DNA of 64,000 nucleotides. It comes from Rhizobiaceae bacterium. Lineage in GTDB: Bacteria > Pseudomonadota > Alphaproteobacteria > Rhizobiales > Rhizobiaceae. This document shows positions 9,837 through 19,018 of this stretch, piece after piece. Every line of letters starts with the position of its first letter. Within the stretch, counting starts at the first letter, position 1. The notes beneath the pieces are model-generated. The model worked only from the letters and a program-made list of their open reading frames with translations. It had not been told where the DNA came from and did not search any database. The DNA is taken from assembly GCA_014238155.1 (NCBI GenBank), contig JABABQ010000021.1, positions 112,425 to 176,424 of the forward strand, read 5' to 3'. The translations under genes were made by a program, and so were the position numbers.

Positions 9837-11747
9837 GTGAATATAGACACGCCCCTGCTGGATCAAGTTGCCGTGCCATCGGATTTGCGCAAGCTGTCCG
9901 ATGCGCAATTGCCTCTGTTAGCAAAGGAATTGCGCGATGAAATGCTCGACGCAGTTTCAGTTACCGGTGGACATCTGGGTGCCGGGCTCGGCGTTGTCGA
10001 ACTGACCATCGCTCTGCATCATGTCTTTGACACGCCACATGATCGCATTGTCTGGGATGTTGGCCATCAATGTTATCCGCACAAAATTCTGACCGGCCGG
10101 CGGGATCGTATTCGCACGCTGCGCAAAGAAGGCGGTTTGTCGGGTTTCACCAAACGCAACGAAAGTGAATATGACCCGTTCGGCGCAGCCCATTCATCGA
10201 CGTCAATATCCGCCGGATTGGGCATGAGCGAAGCTGCAAGATTGTCGGGCACTTCGCGCAATGTTGTGTCTGTAATCGGCGATGGATCGATCACCGCGGG
10301 CATGGCCTATGAAGCGATGAACAATGCAGGTGGGCTGGATGCGCGCCAGATTGTCATCCTCAATGACAACGACATGTCGATTGCACCACCAACTGGGGCG
10401 ATGAGCCATTATTTAGCCCGTCTGGTGTCGGGCAAGACCTATCTGACGATCCGCGAAACAGCCAAGCAGATTAACGAGAAACTGCCGGAATTTATTGCCA
10501 ACAAAGCCCGCAAGACAGAAGAATATGCCCGCGGTTTCTGGACAGGCGGCACATTGTTTGAAGAGCTCGGTTTTTATTATGTCGGCCCGATCGACGGCCA
10601 CAATCTTGATGTATTGCTGCCCATTCTGCGCAATGTGCGCGACATCGGGCAAGGCCCCATACTGGTTCATGTGGTCACCGAAAAAGGCAAGGGCTATGCG
10701 CCGGCTGAAGGCGCCAGCGACAAGTTGCACGCAGTGGCCCGCTTTAATGTGGTTACCGGCGAACAAACCAAAGCGGTTCCCAATGCCCCTTCTTACACAA
10801 AGGTATTTGGGCAAAGTCTGGTCCAGGAAGCTCAAGACGATGACAAGATTGTCGGCATTAGCGCGGCAATGCCAGGCGGCACGGGCATCGATATATTCCA
10901 GGAAGCTTTTCCGGAACGCACCTATGACGTGGGCATTGCCGAGCAACATGCGGTGACTTTCGCCGCGGGTCTCGCCAGCGAAGGGTACAAACCGTTCTGC
11001 GCGATTTATTCGACTTTCCTGCAGCGCGCCTATGACCAGGTGGTGCATGACGTGTCAATCCAGCAATTGCCGGTGCGTTTTCCAATCGACCGGGCTGGAT
11101 TTGTCGGGGCAGATGGCTCCACCCATGCGGGATCGTTTGATATTGCCTATTTGTCCTGTCTGCCGGGCTTTACGGTAATGGCGGCGGCCGATGAGGCTGA
11201 GCTGAAACATATGATAGCGACCGCAGTTGCCCATGATAGCGGGCCGATTTCGTTTCGCTATCCGCGCGGCGAAGGTGTGGGCGTTGAACTGCCGGATCGC
11301 GGACAAATTATGCCGATTGGCAAGGGGCGCATCACCCGTCAGGGCAGCAAAGTTGCACTGCTTTCGTTCGGTTCGCGCCATACCGACTGCATGGCAGCGG
11401 CGGAGGAACTTGAGGATTTCGGACTTTCCACGACTGTGGCAGACGCACGTTTTGCCAAGCCTCTCGATACCCATCTGGTGGAGCAATTGGCGCGTCACCA
11501 CGAAGTGCTGATAACGGTAGAGGAAGGGTCCACCGGCGGATTTGGTGCTCTGGTTCTGCATCATCTGGCCGGCAGCGGAATGCTCGACCATGGCCTCAAA
11601 ATCCGCACATTGACCATGCCCGATAAATTCATAGATCAGATGAGCCCAGAGCGCATGATTGAGGATGCAGGTCTGGATTGCCGCGGTATTGTGCATAGCG
11701 TATTCAGCGCTCTTGGCCGCGTCGATGCCCAACCAGCAACTGCCTGA
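9837..11747 (+). CDS. dxs: 1-deoxy-D-xylulose-5-phosphate synthase
   Basis: Thiamine-diphosphate enzyme that joins pyruvate and glyceraldehyde 3-phosphate, the entry step of the MEP isoprenoid pathway and a source of thiamine and pyridoxal precursors. The 636-residue protein has the transketolase-type [18 protein letters not shown] thiamine-diphosphate motif, IDGHNLD, and [17 protein letters not shown] in the pyrimidine domain. The start is GTG at 9837 after GAGAGAGCC. Other isoprenoid genes in this window are ispB and ispE. Confidence 0.97.
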   Translation: MNIDTPLLDQVAVPSDLRKLSDAQLPLLAKELRDEMLDAVSVTGGHLGAGLGVVELTIALHHVFDTPHDRIVWDVGHQCYPHKILTGRRDRIRTLRKEGGLSGFTKRNESEYDPFGAAHSSTSISAGLGMSEAARLSGTSRNVVSVIGDGSITAGMAYEAMNNAGGLDARQIVILNDNDMSIAPPTGAMSHYLARLVSGKTYLTIRETAKQINEKLPEFIANKARKTEEYARGFWTGGTLFEELGFYYVGPIDGHNLDVLLPILRNVRDIGQGPILVHVVTEKGKGYAPAEGASDKLHAVARFNVVTGEQTKAVPNAPSYTKVFGQSLVQEAQDDDKIVGISAAMPGGTGIDIFQEAFPERTYDVGIAEQHAVTFAAGLASEGYKPFCAIYSTFLQRAYDQVVHDVSIQQLPVRFPIDRAGFVGADGSTHAGSFDIAYLSCLPGFTVMAAADEAELKHMIATAVAHDSGPISFRYPRGEGVGVELPDRGQIMPIGKGRITRQGSKVALLSFGSRHTDCMAAAEELEDFGLSTTVADARFAKPLDTHLVEQLARHHEVLITVEEGSTGGFGALVLHHLAGSGMLDHGLKIRTLTMPDKFIDQMSPERMIEDAGLDCRGIVHSVFSALGRVDAQPATA

Positions 11748-11837
11748 CCACTGATCGCGACAATTTGAACTTCCAGGGCTATTGATTGAATCCTGTTTGG
11801 GTGTCATCTCCTTTTTGTTCTGCACCAATTGAGCCGT

Positions 11838-12125
11838 TAGAGCCGTTCACGTTTAAATGGAACCATTCTGAAGGAGCGCTTTTGTGACAAGATCAAGTAA
11901 AGGACCGCCGGTCGTATCGGGCATACGTCCAAGAGACTTTGCGCCGGCCATGGCGCAAAAGCGCCCTTCCCGAAGGGTTTGCGATTGGCGGACGCCCCCA
12001 ATTGTTGAAGCGATGGCTGAGCCGCCCTTGCCCGATGCAAGGGCATCGCGCTGCGTGCGTCTCAACTCTGGATCATCTAGCCAATCACAAACAGAATTAG
12101 CTCCATTTAATCGTGAACGGCTCTA
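11838..12125 (+). mobile_element. MITE-like element, copy 1 (284 bp plus flanking TA)
   Basis: A non-autonomous repeat element. The body (11840-12123) is bounded by terminal inverted repeats beginning GAGCCGTTCACG and continuing TTAAATGGA with one mismatch, and is flanked by TA on both sides, as expected for a TA-duplicating (IS630/mariner-like) mobiliser. About 94 percent of bases in the body match copy 2 at 48313-48581 in inverse orientation; copy 1 has 15 extra bases in the middle. No transposase is encoded. The right end lies two bases before the sco start codon. A partial extra end (GAGCCGT) sits just outside the left end. Confidence 0.8.
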
Positions 12126-12126
12126 A
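11884..12126 (+). CDS. ORF inside repeat element copy 1 (doubtful)
   Basis: An 80-codon frame with GTG start that runs through the element and ends at a TAA formed with the flanking TA. Copy 2 keeps a matching 75-codon frame, and the length difference is an in-frame 15-bp indel. However, of roughly 14 substitutions between the copies in this frame, about 11 change the amino acid, which is what neutral change would give. No known domain, and the composition is Arg/Pro/Ser-rich. Probably not a functional protein; listed because the frame is conserved in both copies. Confidence 0.15.
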   Translation: MTRSSKGPPVVSGIRPRDFAPAMAQKRPSRRVCDWRTPPIVEAMAEPPLPDARASRCVRLNSGSSSQSQTELAPFNRERL

Positions 12127-12127
12127 C

Positions 12128-12733
12128 ATGAAGATATTCCGCTATGGCCTGTGGGCCGCAATCTTTGTCCTTGGCGCATTTCTCGCCTATTCGACCGTCA
12201 ACTGGACAATGCAGAATTCCGGCAACGGTGGATCTCCAATGCGTGCTGACATTGGCGGGCCGTTCTCAGCCGTAAATTCGGACGGCAAGCCAATTACCCA
12301 TGCCGATCTGAAGGGGCGTCCGCACGTATTGTTCTTTGGTTTCACTCATTGTCCCGACGTCTGTCCAACGACGCTTTATGAAGGTGGTCAGTGGCTGAAG
12401 GAACTGGGGAGTGATGGTGACAAGGTGGATATCTACTTTGTCAGCGTCGACCCGGAGCGGGATACGGTGGAAGTTCTCAGTGACTACCTGTCGGCTTTCG
12501 ACCCTCGCATCAAGGGCATTACGGGTTCTCCGGAACAGATAAACCAGTTGATCAAAAAATGGCGGGTCTATTCTGAAAAAGTACCGACCGATGATGGTGA
12601 TTACACGATGAACCATACAGCGACGACGTTCCTGATGAATTCAAAGGGAGAGTTTGTTCGAACAATTGCCTATGGCGAAGACAACAAGATAGCTGTCGAG
12701 AAATTGCGAAAGCTGGTGCGCGAGGAAGGATAG
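12128..12733 (+). CDS. SCO1/SenC family copper chaperone or thiol-disulfide protein
   Basis: A 201-residue membrane-anchored thioredoxin-fold protein that helps insert copper into cytochrome c oxidase CuA. An N-terminal membrane helix (residues 5-24) anchors it facing the periplasm. The copper-binding CPDVC motif (Cys75, Cys79) and the distal His in MNHTATTFLM are present. ATG 12128 is the natural start; the track start (GTG 12113) lies in the terminal repeat of the adjacent element. No clear ribosome-binding site precedes the ATG, because the element occupies that position. Confidence 0.9.
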   Translation: MKIFRYGLWAAIFVLGAFLAYSTVNWTMQNSGNGGSPMRADIGGPFSAVNSDGKPITHADLKGRPHVLFFGFTHCPDVCPTTLYEGGQWLKELGSDGDKVDIYFVSVDPERDTVEVLSDYLSAFDPRIKGITGSPEQINQLIKKWRVYSEKVPTDDGDYTMNHTATTFLMNSKGEFVRTIAYGEDNKIAVEKLRKLVREEG

Positions 12734-12837
12734 TCGGCGCTTTTATGCTCGATGCGGCGTGGAAATTGCCAATTTCCTGCCATCTCCCATTAAAGGTGGT
12801 GACGGCAACAGTGAATTCCTGTTATGCGGTGCGCGCC

Positions 12838-14115
12838 ATGGCTGAAATACTTATTGAAAAACTCGGATCTGCCGGCGACGGCATTGGCCGTCACGACGGT
12901 CGACCTGTTTACGTTGCCAACACCCTGCCGGGTGAAAACGTGCGAACAAACGACGACCTCCCCAACCCGCTGCTAATCGAAATTTTGCAGGAATCCCCAG
13001 AGCGGCGAGAACCGCCCTGCCCTCATTTTGGGCGCTGTGGTGGATGTACGTTCCAACATGCCAGCGATCAACTGATCCTTGACTGGAAGCGCGACGAGGT
13101 GGCCTTGGCATTCTTGCAAGCGGGCATTACTGCCAAAGTAGAAGCGACCATTGCTTCACCGCATGCGGCCCGTCGCCGGGTAAGTTTCACCGCCAGCCGC
13201 AATGCCAACACCGGTGATGTCGCCGCCGCGTCCGCGATCAGTCTTGGCTATAAAGAACGGCGCAGCGATGCGCTGGTCAACATCAATTCCTGCACTATTT
13301 TGCTGCCAGCGCTGGCTGCAGAAATTGCCGGAGTGCGAGATCTGTGCAGAACTTTGCTGCGCGGCAATGAGGAAATCCAGATCGCCATCAATCTGTGCGA
13401 CAACGGATTTGACCTGGCGTTCGACCTTCCACAACTGCCCAATGAAACGATCACCGCCGGGTTTGTCCGGGCATTTGCCAAATCGCCCTATCTACGCGCC
13501 AGCATCAATGGTGATGTTGTGATCGAAAACGAAAAGCCGCTGGTGAAATTTGGCAAGGCTCAGGTAGCGCTGCCGCCGGGCGGGTTTTTGCAAGCCGTTC
13601 GCGCCGCTGAAGATGAAATGGCCAAACTGGTGACGAAACATCTTGGAGGACGCAAGCGGGTGGTTGATCTGTTTAGCGGCAGTGGCACGTTTTCCTTGCG
13701 ACTGGCTGAACGCTCGCGGGTTCACGCAGTGGAAATGGATGGACCAGCACTGGCGGCCCTGCGATCGGCAAGCAGTGTGGAAGGCCTAAAATCGGTGACA
13801 ATCGAGGAGCGAGATCTGCACGCATTGCCGTTGACGGCGAGCGAATTGAAACCATTTGATGGAGTGTGCCTCGATCCACCCCGTGCCGGAGCTGAAGATC
13901 AGTGCCGATTGATTGCCAGCAGCAATATCAAGTCTGTGGCCTATATATCCTGCAACCCATCCACTCTTGCGCGCGACGCAGTGCATTTGATCGAAGGGGG
14001 TTACAAGCTGGACAAGCTGGTTCCTATCGATCAATTCGTGTTTTCACCTCACATCGAGGCGGTTGCCCTGTTCAGCAAAAAACCCTCAAAGTCTGCCCGG
14101 TCGATATTCCGTTAA
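12838..14115 (+). CDS. rlmD: 23S rRNA (uracil-5-)-methyltransferase, RlmD/RumA type
   Basis: SAM-dependent enzyme that methylates C5 of a uridine in 23S rRNA (U1939-type). An N-terminal TRAM-like domain begins at MAEILIEKLGSAGDG; the CPHFGRCGGC cluster motif binds a 4Fe-4S centre; VVDLFSGSGTFSLRLAE binds SAM; CLDPPRAGA and the catalytic Cys in YISCNPSTLARD complete the family pattern. ATG 12838 is preferred over the track start at 12745 because the domain starts there. Exact target among the TrmA/RlmC/RlmD group is by similarity only. Confidence 0.9.
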   Translation: MAEILIEKLGSAGDGIGRHDGRPVYVANTLPGENVRTNDDLPNPLLIEILQESPERREPPCPHFGRCGGCTFQHASDQLILDWKRDEVALAFLQAGITAKVEATIASPHAARRRVSFTASRNANTGDVAAASAISLGYKERRSDALVNINSCTILLPALAAEIAGVRDLCRTLLRGNEEIQIAINLCDNGFDLAFDLPQLPNETITAGFVRAFAKSPYLRASINGDVVIENEKPLVKFGKAQVALPPGGFLQAVRAAEDEMAKLVTKHLGGRKRVVDLFSGSGTFSLRLAERSRVHAVEMDGPALAALRSASSVEGLKSVTIEERDLHALPLTASELKPFDGVCLDPPRAGAEDQCRLIASSNIKSVAYISCNPSTLARDAVHLIEGGYKLDKLVPIDQFVFSPHIEAVALFSKKPSKSARSIFR

Positions 14116-14142
14116 AAGTGCCAACCATTGATCGACATCTGC

Positions 14143-14487
14143 TCAATATCTTTTTTGAGCTTCGTACCAGGCAGCTATGAGTTCGATATCTTTCTCACTG
14201 AGACCCTGAACCAGAGTACCCATTTTTGACCAATCTTTGATGTGGTTCAGTTCACTCGTTTTATATTCAATCAATCGTTTTGCCAGGAAAACGGCGGGCT
14301 GACCGGCGAGCATAGGTATTTCCCGAGTTTTTGTACTGCGGTTATTCCCACTCAACCCATGGCATTCGATGCATCCCCATTTTTTGACCAGCGATTTTCC
14401 TTCAGACAAAGTTGCTTCATCAGCGAACACCGCAGTTGTGGTGAACACCATTGAAAACAAGACCAAAAAAGAGAATATCAGGCGCAT
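14143..14487 (-). CDS. Small exported cytochrome c (class I)
   Basis: A 114-residue monohaem cytochrome. From ATG 14487 the protein begins with a signal peptide (MRLIFSFLVLFSMVFTTTAVFA), then has one CIECH haem site and a PMLAGQP segment that probably carries the distal Met. The track start at 14604 would add 39 residues before the signal peptide and is rejected. It is a paralogue of the cytochrome at 31130-31474: both share the C-terminal AQKRY, the CHGL(S/T)GN segment and PMLAGQPA. It probably shuttles electrons to an oxidase; the neighbouring sco gene fits but proves nothing. Confidence 0.87.
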   Translation of the reverse strand: MRLIFSFLVLFSMVFTTTAVFADEATLSEGKSLVKKWGCIECHGLSGNNRSTKTREIPMLAGQPAVFLAKRLIEYKTSELNHIKDWSKMGTLVQGLSEKDIELIAAWYEAQKRY

Positions 14488-14658
14488 CACATTTTCCACT
14501 TCCGGTGTTCGTTTAGAGTAGCTGCAATTTTGAACACTAGCACATATTCGAAGACGCAAATAATTCCAGCTTGAAAACGAACTCTCATGCGTTTGCTCAG
14601 ACATACGGCCACGGCCCAGTCGAATTGGTGAAGTTGAAACCCGACCCGAAACCAGCGC

Positions 14659-15408
14659 CTATTTGGCCTTCTTCTGCATGAACGTCATAAAGGCGTTGCG
14701 TGCCTCTTCGGATTTTAACCTTTGTGAAAAATGTTCGCTCTCCTCATGCAAGCGAGCGACAATTTCTTGCCGATTGCCGCGCAACAACTGGCGTGAAATG
14801 GCCAAAGCCTCCGGAGGTTTGTCGGCAAGCCGATCCGCGACAGCCAACGCGTGAGATTCAAGATGGTCAGGCCTGATGAGTTCATTGACCAGACCGGCGC
14901 GCGCTGCCCGTTCTGCATCAAATCGCTCGCCCAGAACCAATAATTCAAATGCCCATTGGTGACCCATCAGACGTGGTGCCAACAGACTGGATGCTGCCTC
15001 TGGCACCAGACCCAGATCAACAAACGGCGTCTGCATCCAGGCGCGCGGGCTGGCATAGACCAAATCACAGTGCAGCAAGGTGGTGCAGCCGACACCAACC
15101 GCCAGACCATCTACAGCGGCAATCAACGGTTTCGATCCGGTGGCGATCGCCTTGAGATATTCGCCCACCTCTCCGCCGTGTTCTGCGCCCGTGGCCACAG
15201 CCATGAAATCCACCAGATCGTTACCTGAGGTAAATACGTCCGGTTGGCCCAGCAAAACGCTGACACCTATCTGCGCGTTGGCGTCAGCTTCTGTTAAGGC
15301 GTCTGCCATGGTTTGATACATAGCGCGGGTAATGGCATTCTTTTTATTCACCCGATTGAAACGGATGGTCTGAACACGTCCGGTGCGTGCCACTTCGATA
15401 TCGGCCAT
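14659..15408 (-). CDS. Enoyl-CoA hydratase/isomerase family protein
   Basis: A 249-residue crotonase-fold enzyme, likely hydrating an unsaturated acyl-CoA. The oxyanion-hole segments are visible as TSGNDLVDF and AAVDGLAVGVGCTTLLHCDLVYAS, and PFVDLGLVPEAASS matches the conserved glutamate region. ATG 15408 is chosen; the track start lies inside the upstream gene. It starts 13 bp after the acyl-CoA dehydrogenase ends, so the two form an operon for consecutive beta-oxidation-type steps. Confidence 0.88.
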   Translation of the reverse strand: MADIEVARTGRVQTIRFNRVNKKNAITRAMYQTMADALTEADANAQIGVSVLLGQPDVFTSGNDLVDFMAVATGAEHGGEVGEYLKAIATGSKPLIAAVDGLAVGVGCTTLLHCDLVYASPRAWMQTPFVDLGLVPEAASSLLAPRLMGHQWAFELLVLGERFDAERAARAGLVNELIRPDHLESHALAVADRLADKPPEALAISRQLLRGNRQEIVARLHEESEHFSQRLKSEEARNAFMTFMQKKAK

Positions 15409-15421
15409 ATTCAAATCTTTC

Positions 15422-17203
15422 CTATTCGGCAGTGAGTCGTTCACCGGCTTGCAAAAGGCTGTCAGCACCGAGCTCGATGCTTGCGCACAGACCACTGGTT
15501 TCTTTCAATAAATTGCCAGTCATAAAGCTGGTCAAAGCGGCGCGGTCACTCCGATCTGCATCATTGGAGGCTAATGCAGACTTGGCCATATAAATACATC
15601 CCGCGGTCAGTCCGAACAATCGCAAATAGGGCGTTGCACCCGCCAAAACCACCTGCTTGTAGCCATTTTTCAGGTTATCCAGCATATAACCTGTCGCCGT
15701 ATCAAGGTCTTCCAGTGCAGCTGCAAGTCCAACTGCGGACGGATTGATCCGTGCGTCGTTGCTGGCCTTTACCTGTTCAATGATATCGTTCAATTCGCTG
15801 ATATATTGGGCGATTACAGCACCGTCGTTCAGCGGTAGTTTGCGGGTTGCCAGGTCAATCGCCTGAATGCCATTTGTGCCTTCATAAATCGGGGCAATGC
15901 GGGCATCGCGCATCAATTGGGCAGCACCGGTTTCCTCGATGAATCCCATGCCGCCGTGAACCTGTATGCCGATACTGGCAACTTCAACGCCAATATCTGT
16001 GGAAAAGGCTTTGGATATTGGCGTCAGCAACGCGGCCCGGTCGCGCCAATAGGGTTCCCGCTCGCCTCCGGCATGTTGCTGGTCGATGGCGTGAGCACAG
16101 TTATAGGCGATGTTTCGGGCGGCAGAAGTCAGCGCTTTCATGATCAGAAGATTGCGTTGAACATCCGGATGATGGACGATCGGAGCCATGCCCTCGCCCT
16201 GATAAGTTTCCGCCCGTCCTTGTTTGCGGTCCATTGCATAGGCAATGGCCTGTTGTGTGGCGGCCTCGGCGACTGCCACCCCCTGAATTCCCACCAGAAG
16301 GCGAGCATTATTCATCATGGTGAACATGCAGGCCAGCCCGCGGTTTTCCTCACCAATCAACCAACCAACAGCACCTGGCTCATCGCCAAATTTTCCGTCG
16401 CCAAAAATCATCGTGCAGGTTGGCGATGCGTGGATGCCCAACTTATGTTCTATACCGCTGCAGAACACGTCGTTTCGTTGACCTAGCGAACCATCTTCAT
16501 TGACCAGAAATTTAGGCACCAGAAAAAGCGATATGCCCTTTTGGCCGGCTGGTGCGTCGGGCAAGCGCGCCAGCACGAGATGTACGATATTGTCGGTCAA
16601 ATCGTGCTCGCCATAGGTGATGAATATCTTTTGTCCAAAGACTCGATAAGAACCATCTCCGACCGGTTCTGCCCGCGATTTCAGTGCATTGAGGTCCGAT
16701 CCGGCCTGCGGCTCTGTCAAATTCATGGTACCGGTCCAGGCGCCGGATATCAGCTTTTCAAGATAGATATCCTGAAGTTGTTGGGTTGCATGAGCATTCA
16801 ATGCCTCAACTGCGCCGATCGTCAGGGTCGGCCCAATGCCAAATGCCAGTGAGCCGGAATTCCACATTTCAAAGGCGGCAGTTTGCAGGCTCATAGGCAG
16901 TCCTTGCCCGCCAAATTCGGGTGGTCCGGTCAAGGCGTTCCAACCGCCTTCGGCCCAGCGACGATAGAGGTCCTTCCAGCCATCCGGCATGGTCACCACG
17001 CCATCAACCAGCGGTGTTCCCTGCACATCGCCCTGTTTGGAGAGAGGCGCAACTTCGTCGCTGGCAAACCGGCCAGCTTCTTCAACAATGGCATCCAGCA
17101 GATCTTCGCTGAGTTCACCAGCTTGTCCGCTGGCCATGGCCTCGCCGAGGCCAGTAACCTGTTTGAGCGTATGGCAAATCTCGGTGACCGGCGCCCGGTA
17201 CAT
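15422..17203 (-). CDS. Acyl-CoA dehydrogenase, long form (DmdC-like family)
   Basis: A 593-residue FAD flavoenzyme, longer than ordinary acyl-CoA dehydrogenases and of the length and layout of the DmdC/FadE-like group. Visible elements are PEFGGQGLP near residue 95, the FAD-binding MNLTEPQAGSDL, and QVHGGMGFIEE and APIYEGTNGIQAIDLATRKL near the C-terminal part, with a family extension beyond. With the adjacent hydratase it would oxidise and hydrate an acyl-CoA. A role in methylmercaptopropionyl-CoA (DMSP) breakdown is possible but the fatty acyl alternative is equally open. Confidence 0.88.
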   Translation of the reverse strand: MYRAPVTEICHTLKQVTGLGEAMASGQAGELSEDLLDAIVEEAGRFASDEVAPLSKQGDVQGTPLVDGVVTMPDGWKDLYRRWAEGGWNALTGPPEFGGQGLPMSLQTAAFEMWNSGSLAFGIGPTLTIGAVEALNAHATQQLQDIYLEKLISGAWTGTMNLTEPQAGSDLNALKSRAEPVGDGSYRVFGQKIFITYGEHDLTDNIVHLVLARLPDAPAGQKGISLFLVPKFLVNEDGSLGQRNDVFCSGIEHKLGIHASPTCTMIFGDGKFGDEPGAVGWLIGEENRGLACMFTMMNNARLLVGIQGVAVAEAATQQAIAYAMDRKQGRAETYQGEGMAPIVHHPDVQRNLLIMKALTSAARNIAYNCAHAIDQQHAGGEREPYWRDRAALLTPISKAFSTDIGVEVASIGIQVHGGMGFIEETGAAQLMRDARIAPIYEGTNGIQAIDLATRKLPLNDGAVIAQYISELNDIIEQVKASNDARINPSAVGLAAALEDLDTATGYMLDNLKNGYKQVVLAGATPYLRLFGLTAGCIYMAKSALASNDADRSDRAALTSFMTGNLLKETSGLCASIELGADSLLQAGERLTAE

Positions 17204-17247
17204 AGCGTTGCTCCATCCATTTCTTGCGTCGATGCAATCGCATAAAT

Positions 17248-17263
17248 TGACATGTGCGTCAAA
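17248..17263. promoter_or_regulatory. TTGAC-N6-GTCAA inverted repeat between divergent genes
   Basis: A perfect 5-bp inverted repeat, TTGAC then GTCAA, about 45 bp upstream of the acyl-CoA dehydrogenase start and 100 bp upstream of the FAD oxidase start. TTGACA could also serve as a -35 hexamer. The position suits an operator for a TetR or GntR-type acyl-CoA regulator, but this is inference from position only. Confidence 0.25.
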
Positions 17264-17362
17264 AACTCAGTGCGATTTTGAAGGCTTTCAGCGCACGACT
17301 TATCGCGCTAGATGTGGAATGGCGACAGCCAAGCAAGCGATCGACGGGAACACCACAAAATT

Positions 17363-18784
17363 ATGCAATCAGACTTGATAGATCAGTTCACCGCCATTGT
17401 CGGCAAATCCTACGCTTTTGTCACTGAAGCCGACATTGAACCCTATGTCACCGACATGAGGGGCAGGTACAGCGCAAAATCGCCTTTGGTGCTGCGTCCC
17501 GGCAGTGTCGGTGAAATCTGTGACATCATGAAACTCGCCGGCAAAACCTCAACTCCAGTTATTCCACAAGGCGGCAATACCGGGTTGGTTGGTGCTGGAT
17601 TGCCGCTGATTGAAGGGACAAACAACGAAGTCATACTGTCTCTTGGCCGATTAAACCAAATAATCGATGTCGACGCAGCTTCCAACACCATGACGGTTGA
17701 ATCCGGCGTGATTCTGGAGACGATTCAGAATTCTGCCGATAATGTCGACCGCCTGTTTCCGTTGTCTCTCGGTGCTCAGGGCACCTGTCAGATTGGTGGC
17801 AATATCAGCACCAACGCGGGTGGTACAGGTGTGCTGGCTTATGGCAATACCCGCGATCTGGTGATGGGGCTGGAAGCCGTGTTGCCAAATGGCGAGATCT
17901 GGAATGGCCTGACTCGCCTGCGCAAGGACAACACCGGCTATGATCTGAAAAACCTGTTCATTGGGGCCGAAGGAACTTTGGGTGTGATCACCAAGGCGGT
18001 GTTGAAACTCCACCCCAAACCACGCGGACAGGAAGTTGCCTTTGTGGCGCTGGAGTCTGCCGATGCGGCTCTGTCTTTACTCAATGTAGCGAAAAATCAG
18101 ATGGGAAATGCGCTAACCGCATTTGAATTCATGGCAGGCATCGCCATGGAATTCACGTTGAAACATGCGCAAAACAAAATCCGACGACCGATTGAAGGGA
18201 AATATCCCTGGTATGCGCTGATCGAAATATCTTCGTCGAGTTCTTCCCAAGATGCACGCAGCATCCTGGAAACTGTGCTCGGGGGCGCATTCGAAGACGG
18301 CATAATAAAAGACGCTGTATTGGCTGATTCGCTGGAACAGCAACGCATGTTCTGGACATTGCGCGAAGACATGTCTTTTGCCCAAAAGCCCGAAGGCGCA
18401 TCCATCAAACACGATATCTCTGTGCCATTGGGCAGTATTCCCGAGTTTATCAAGGCTGCAGACAAAGCGGTGCTGGATATTGTCCCGGAGGCCCGCATCG
18501 TCAATTTCGGCCATTTGGGCGACGGAAATCTGCACTATAATATTTCGCAACCGGTGGGATGGACTGCGGCGGAATATTTTACCCATGAACCGGCGGTACA
18601 TGAAGCAGTCTACGCTCAGGTGGCAAAATTCAACGGTTCAATTTCTGCTGAACACGGTATCGGTCAGATGAAACGTGACAAACTTGCCAAGATCAAGGAC
18701 CCAACGGCGCTGGCGATGATGCGATCTATCAAACAGGCACTTGATCCCTTGGGCATTATGAATCCTGGCAAGGTGATTGACTGA
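17363..18784 (+). CDS. FAD-linked 2-hydroxyacid oxidoreductase (GlcD/D-2-hydroxyglutarate dehydrogenase type)
   Basis: A 473-residue vanillyl-alcohol-oxidase-fold flavoprotein that oxidises a D-2-hydroxy acid (D-lactate, glycolate or D-2-hydroxyglutarate). The FAD domain shows IPQGGNTGLVGAG and GNISTNAGGTGVLAYGNTRD; the substrate domain has FGHLGDGNLHYN and SAEHGIGQMKRD with the conserved metal/substrate histidines. The ATG at 17363 starts the fold; the track start at 17312 adds 17 residues with no support. Divergent from the acyl-CoA dehydrogenase gene. Confidence 0.88.
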   Translation: MQSDLIDQFTAIVGKSYAFVTEADIEPYVTDMRGRYSAKSPLVLRPGSVGEICDIMKLAGKTSTPVIPQGGNTGLVGAGLPLIEGTNNEVILSLGRLNQIIDVDAASNTMTVESGVILETIQNSADNVDRLFPLSLGAQGTCQIGGNISTNAGGTGVLAYGNTRDLVMGLEAVLPNGEIWNGLTRLRKDNTGYDLKNLFIGAEGTLGVITKAVLKLHPKPRGQEVAFVALESADAALSLLNVAKNQMGNALTAFEFMAGIAMEFTLKHAQNKIRRPIEGKYPWYALIEISSSSSSQDARSILETVLGGAFEDGIIKDAVLADSLEQQRMFWTLREDMSFAQKPEGASIKHDISVPLGSIPEFIKAADKAVLDIVPEARIVNFGHLGDGNLHYNISQPVGWTAAEYFTHEPAVHEAVYAQVAKFNGSISAEHGIGQMKRDKLAKIKDPTALAMMRSIKQALDPLGIMNPGKVID

Positions 18785-19018
18785 TTTCGATCGCTAATCT
18801 GTAAACGATTGCGCAACCTTACCGGCTTCTTACCAGGCGAAGCTTTTGTAAACCCTTTTGAGTGGTCAACTTTTCTTAACCGCATTTTTTAAGTCGTTTT
18901 GCGAAGCCATCCCGTATTGTCACCTGTAACGCAGAGCCGAGTAACGAGCCTGCGAAATATAAAAGGGTCAAAAGTCCACAAAGGACGGCTCTTGAAAGTT
19001 TACAGGAAGGCTCAAGCC

